From: Burkholderiales bacterium
GTDB taxonomy: Bacteria; Pseudomonadota; Gammaproteobacteria; Burkholderiales; Burkholderiaceae_E
Direction: 5' to 3'
Assembly: GCA_029977705.1 (NCBI GenBank)
Contig: JAPOKJ010000017.1
Coordinates: 1-62,857 of the forward strand
DNA length: 62,857 bases
The position numbers were made by a program, and so were the translations under genes. Positions within the stretch are counted from its first letter, which is position 1; the number at the start of each line of letters is the position of its first letter. The notes under the pieces are model-generated. The model worked only from the letters and a program-made list of their open reading frames with translations. It ran no database searches and was not told the origin of the DNA. Of this stretch, positions 62,456 to 62,857 are shown piece after piece.

Positions 62456-62857
62456 GGGCGGCCTTTTTCTCGTGACGCCAGTACACATCGCTGCCGCCGG
62501 CATGGCGGTTGAGCGTGCGTGCCCACACAAACATCAGGTCGGACAGCCGATTCAGGTATTGCCGGCACAGGGGGCGGATGCCGCGCCCCTGGCTGCGCTC
62601 GGCATCGTCCAGGGCGATCACCGCGCGCTCGGCACGCCGGCATACCGTGCGTGATACATGGGCCAGGGCGGCGGCGCGCGAGCCGCCCGGCAGGATGAAT
62701 TCCTCCAGTCGCGGCAGGCTGGCGTTGTACTGGGCCAGCCATTCGTCCAGACGCAGCAACTGCGCCTCGTGAATGTTCTCGAAGCCCGGGATGCACAACT
62801 CGCCGCCCAGGTCGAACAAGTCGTGCTGGATCTGCAGCAGCGCCTCTGTGACCGCAG
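62448..62857 (-). CDS. PduO-type cobalamin adenosyltransferase, N-terminus beyond window
   Basis: The last 136 or so residues of an ATP:cob(I)alamin adenosyltransferase. It reads LLQIQHDLFDLGGELCIPG at the window edge, then the signature HVSRTVCRRAERAVIALDD and CRQYLNRLSDLMFVWARTLN. It converts imported B12 to adenosylcobalamin. The gene runs in from the right, so its start and promoter are unseen. It fits with the btuBFCD uptake operon 42 kb away. The TGA stop lies within tandem 15-bp repeats. Confidence 0.9.
   Translation of the reverse strand, partial: AVTEALLQIQHDLFDLGGELCIPGFENIHEAQLLRLDEWLAQYNASLPRLEEFILPGGSRAAALAHVSRTVCRRAERAVIALDDAERSQGRGIRPLCRQYLNRLSDLMFVWARTLNRHAGGSDVYWRHEKKAARS

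Overview
The window is a dense, GC-rich bacterial chromosome segment. Genes lie on both strands with short or overlapping junctions. I see no tRNA, rRNA, insertion sequence, prophage or CRISPR array. Gene content and order (accB-accC-prmA; mpl then a YqiA-type esterase; RNase II-like, TonB-like, aroE, mtgA; glnE, yhdP, tldD, aroG) point to a betaproteobacterium of the order Burkholderiales. Species cannot be fixed from the sequence alone.

Layout. 1-5134 (minus): a truncated zinc-ribbon protein, prmA, the acetyl-CoA carboxylase pair accC/accB with a clear promoter, a TlpA-like thioredoxin and a conserved unknown. 5158-10784: mpl and an esterase, a DUF937-OmpA protein, a thiamine-diphosphate enzyme and an AIM24 protein. 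10935-15736: an RNase II-like enzyme, a TonB-like protein, aroE and mtgA. 15676-20765 (minus): a cobalamin riboswitch and btuB-btuF-btuC-btuD for vitamin B12 uptake. A PduO-type cobalamin adenosyltransferase enters at the right edge, so the cell imports and activates corrinoids. 20889-22379: the magnesium channel mgtE with a terminator. 22429-29568: a MarR-controlled aryl-CoA catabolic operon (salicylyl-CoA/2-aminobenzoyl-CoA hydroxylase-reductase fusion, MarR, enoyl-CoA hydratase, acyl-CoA dehydrogenase, aryl-CoA ligase, RidA). 29592-39314: mostly housekeeping (uup, a Sel1 protein, moaC, BepA-type protease, a LuxR-type regulator, thioesterase, YheT hydrolase, zinc finger, ilvE). 39471-45124: an MFS transporter, an amidase and glnE. 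45310-57374: yhdP, a hydrolase, an interrupted tldD, a DUF748/AsmA-like giant, and aroG behind a leader peptide and terminator. 57476-62857: a cyclic-nucleotide-binding protein, a CoA-transferase, an EamA transporter, an S8 protease lipoprotein and the adenosyltransferase fragment.

The strongest unexpected signals are these. (i) A complete phenylalanine/tyrosine-type transcription attenuator lies in front of aroG: a 27-residue leader peptide rich in Phe codons plus mutually exclusive hairpins. (ii) Biotin carboxylase AccC carries Leu at position 292, where an essential Arg is expected. (iii) An amber codon sits just after the metal-binding motif of tldD. If the usual residues were CGG and GAG, both (ii) and (iii) are single G-to-T changes. 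(iv) A palindromic operator overlaps the promoter of the aryl-CoA operon. (v) Several genes have a -10 hexamer only 6-9 nt before the start codon and no Shine-Dalgarno sequence, suggesting leaderless mRNAs.
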